Below are positions 62,442 through 64,000 of a stretch of DNA of 64,000 bases, one piece after another. The translations under genes were made by a program, and so were the position numbers. The notes under the pieces were generated by a model. That model was not told the DNA's origin. It saw only the letters and a program-made list of their open reading frames with translations, and made no database searches. Numbering within the stretch: position 1 is the stretch's first letter; each line of letters begins with the position of its first letter. The stretch lies in NCBI GenBank assembly GCA_021397835.1, contig JAJFZO010000345.1, positions 930,001-994,000 of the forward strand, in the 5' to 3' direction. Origin of the DNA: Moringa oleifera. Taxonomy: Eukaryota > Streptophyta > Magnoliopsida > Brassicales > Moringaceae.

Positions 62442-64000
62442 TAAGTCTTTATCCTCTTTATTAGTGCTTGTGTAGGTGCATTTGCAAATCCTTTTTCTTC
62501 CATTGTTTCTAAATCAGCAAATAAAATCATCATGTATATATGTTTGTTACTGAAAGCTTTAGAGATCTTTCATGACTGAAACTCCAAAATCCCTTGTAAC
62601 CAAAAAGAGAGTAGTCTTAAGTTTTTGAGGAAGTAATATCACAACAATGATGCTGTGGTTTGTGTCGCATTCATGCTGAGCAGTTTGACCGATAGTGGCT
62701 GTGTGTATGATCCTAATTATAGAGCTTCGATTTCACTGTGCTTTTTTTTCTGACACTTGACATACCAATTAAATTATGACATGTAACAACATCAATACAA
62801 ATACGTGCGAAAATAGTTAATCGAGCTAAAACCAGCATCATGACCCTCATACCAAGAGTCAACAAAAATGACAATGTTTCACCAGTTTTTTTTTTTTCAC
62901 CAAACAGCGATCGAAAACACACAAGGTCAAACTCGACCAAATTGAGTTTGAGAATTTAGGCCTCCCACAAATTGGATTTGCTCTGTGCGATTTGTGGGTA
63001 GGGAAGCAAGTGTTGTACATATATTTTACATCTCACCCATTTAGATCTCGTCACCACTCAACTTAGGTCGGTCATCCATAAGTCATTGCAATACTTGCAT
63101 ACTTTTTCGCTGGGATCATATTAAAAATAGAAGCATATGGATTGGTTCCCATCAATATGTAACATCTAATTAGTTAATAAACTAATCAACATCTAACTGT
63201 ATATTTTCAAACAATTTTATAAAAGAAGTTGAAGCAAAAAAGACTAGAGTTAATTTATATCAGTGGCTCAATATTAAAAGTTTTTAAAAAATTAATCATA
63301 AAAAAATTGCATCCATTTCAATATTTTATGCATGATCAAATTTCATCTTAGGCAAATATGATTATTTAATTAATTGACCAGATTAGATATTGAAAAATAC
63401 AACAAATCAAGCCACATAGTTGCCTCATCGGCCGGGTATAGATTGCGTACTGCCGCACATCTATTTTCAAGGCTACTGGATTTAATAGGTTAATTGTGAA
63501 CATTTTATTTATTTTTTTATGCAACCTTTCGAAAAATGTTCAAATCATCAAAATTTTGGATAATCTGTCATTTAAATTTAAAATTAAGTTAATATCAGGA
63601 GTAATTGAATTTGATATGCTCTTAATTGCCCAAATTATTAAGTAGACTATCCCATAAACATATCAATTCTGCAAATTGCCCAAATTAATCTATATTCCAA
63701 TGAGTAACTAAATTGAATGGGTCAATTTAATATCCTATTTGTTAATACTTCACTAAAAATAAAGCTTTAAAGTTAATTGGAGGGTCAAAATTCTCTTATT
63801 TTGATAATAAAAAGATAAACATTTATGATTATGATAGTTTACTGATCATCCTATACTATTCATTTTTTGATTTAAAGTGCATGCCCCTGCATAATTTCCA
63901 AATTGAATGTCCCCAATAATAAAAAAATATCAACAAATTGAACTAAAAAATTATAGGATAATCAAGCCCAAATTTCTAAAGTTTATATTTTATGCATTAG
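62442..64000. other. Intergenic DNA, nothing recognised
   Basis: AT-rich; a T-run near 62887-62896. A 75-residue open stretch on the minus strand (62713-62940) shows no family motif and is probably chance. Confidence 0.35.

Noticed and set aside
62713..62940. 75-residue minus-strand open frame near the window end
   Set aside because: No recognisable motif, no splice context, in AT-rich intergenic DNA.

Overview
The window looks like nuclear DNA of a flowering plant, most likely a eudicot (inferred). It is strongly AT-rich, has plant-style introns, and every recognisable protein is plant-typical: TNP2-type CACTA transposases, a mudrA-type MULE transposase, DUF1985/ULP1 proteases, Ty3/gypsy and Ty1/copia remnants, and pieces of two host genes, FLU and NLA/BAH1. 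I see no intact ordinary host gene, no rRNA or tRNA, and nothing bacterial. It reads as a nested transposon graveyard.

Layout. 1-12392: CACTA element A, genes on the minus strand. Its 3' terminus lies about 27 bases before the window. It carries a TNP2 transposase gene, a second gene ending in a ULP1-type peptidase, and a captured fragment of the chloroplast regulator gene FLU inside its 5' subterminal region. 12393-17641: the 3' half of a sister element B in opposite orientation; A appears to have inserted into B. 17642-22540: gene-free DNA with a fresh 1256-bp tandem duplication. 22540-28800: a decayed Ty3/gypsy polyprotein in the order gag-PR-RT-RH-INT. 28800-38060: AT-rich, no coding signal. 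38065-41277: a third CACTA-like element (C) with a repeat-rich 5' region, a TATA box, 140-bp intron repeats and a terminus next to a copia fragment (41278-42215). 43640-44400: Athila-like gag remnant. 49043-50215: one end of a fourth CACTA element (D) made of 304-bp tandem repeats.

51592-60447: the best preserved element, a MULE with degenerate terminal inverted repeats. It holds a nearly full mudrA gene on the plus strand and a convergent DUF1985/ULP1 gene on the minus strand. This gene content recalls the ULP-carrying MULEs described as Kaonashi (Arabidopsis) or CUMULE (melon). Four arrays of a TCGTACC-core repeat follow the transcription direction of the two genes and flip between them. 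60616-62441: a non-processed pseudogene of the SPX-RING ubiquitin ligase NLA/BAH1 that has lost part of its RING domain. 62442-64000: nothing recognised.

Working together: in A/B and in the MULE a DDE-type transposase is paired with a SUMO-peptidase-like (C48) gene. A and B have lost different catalytic residues of that peptidase. The MULE copy keeps the His, Asp and Cys positions but has several stop codons.
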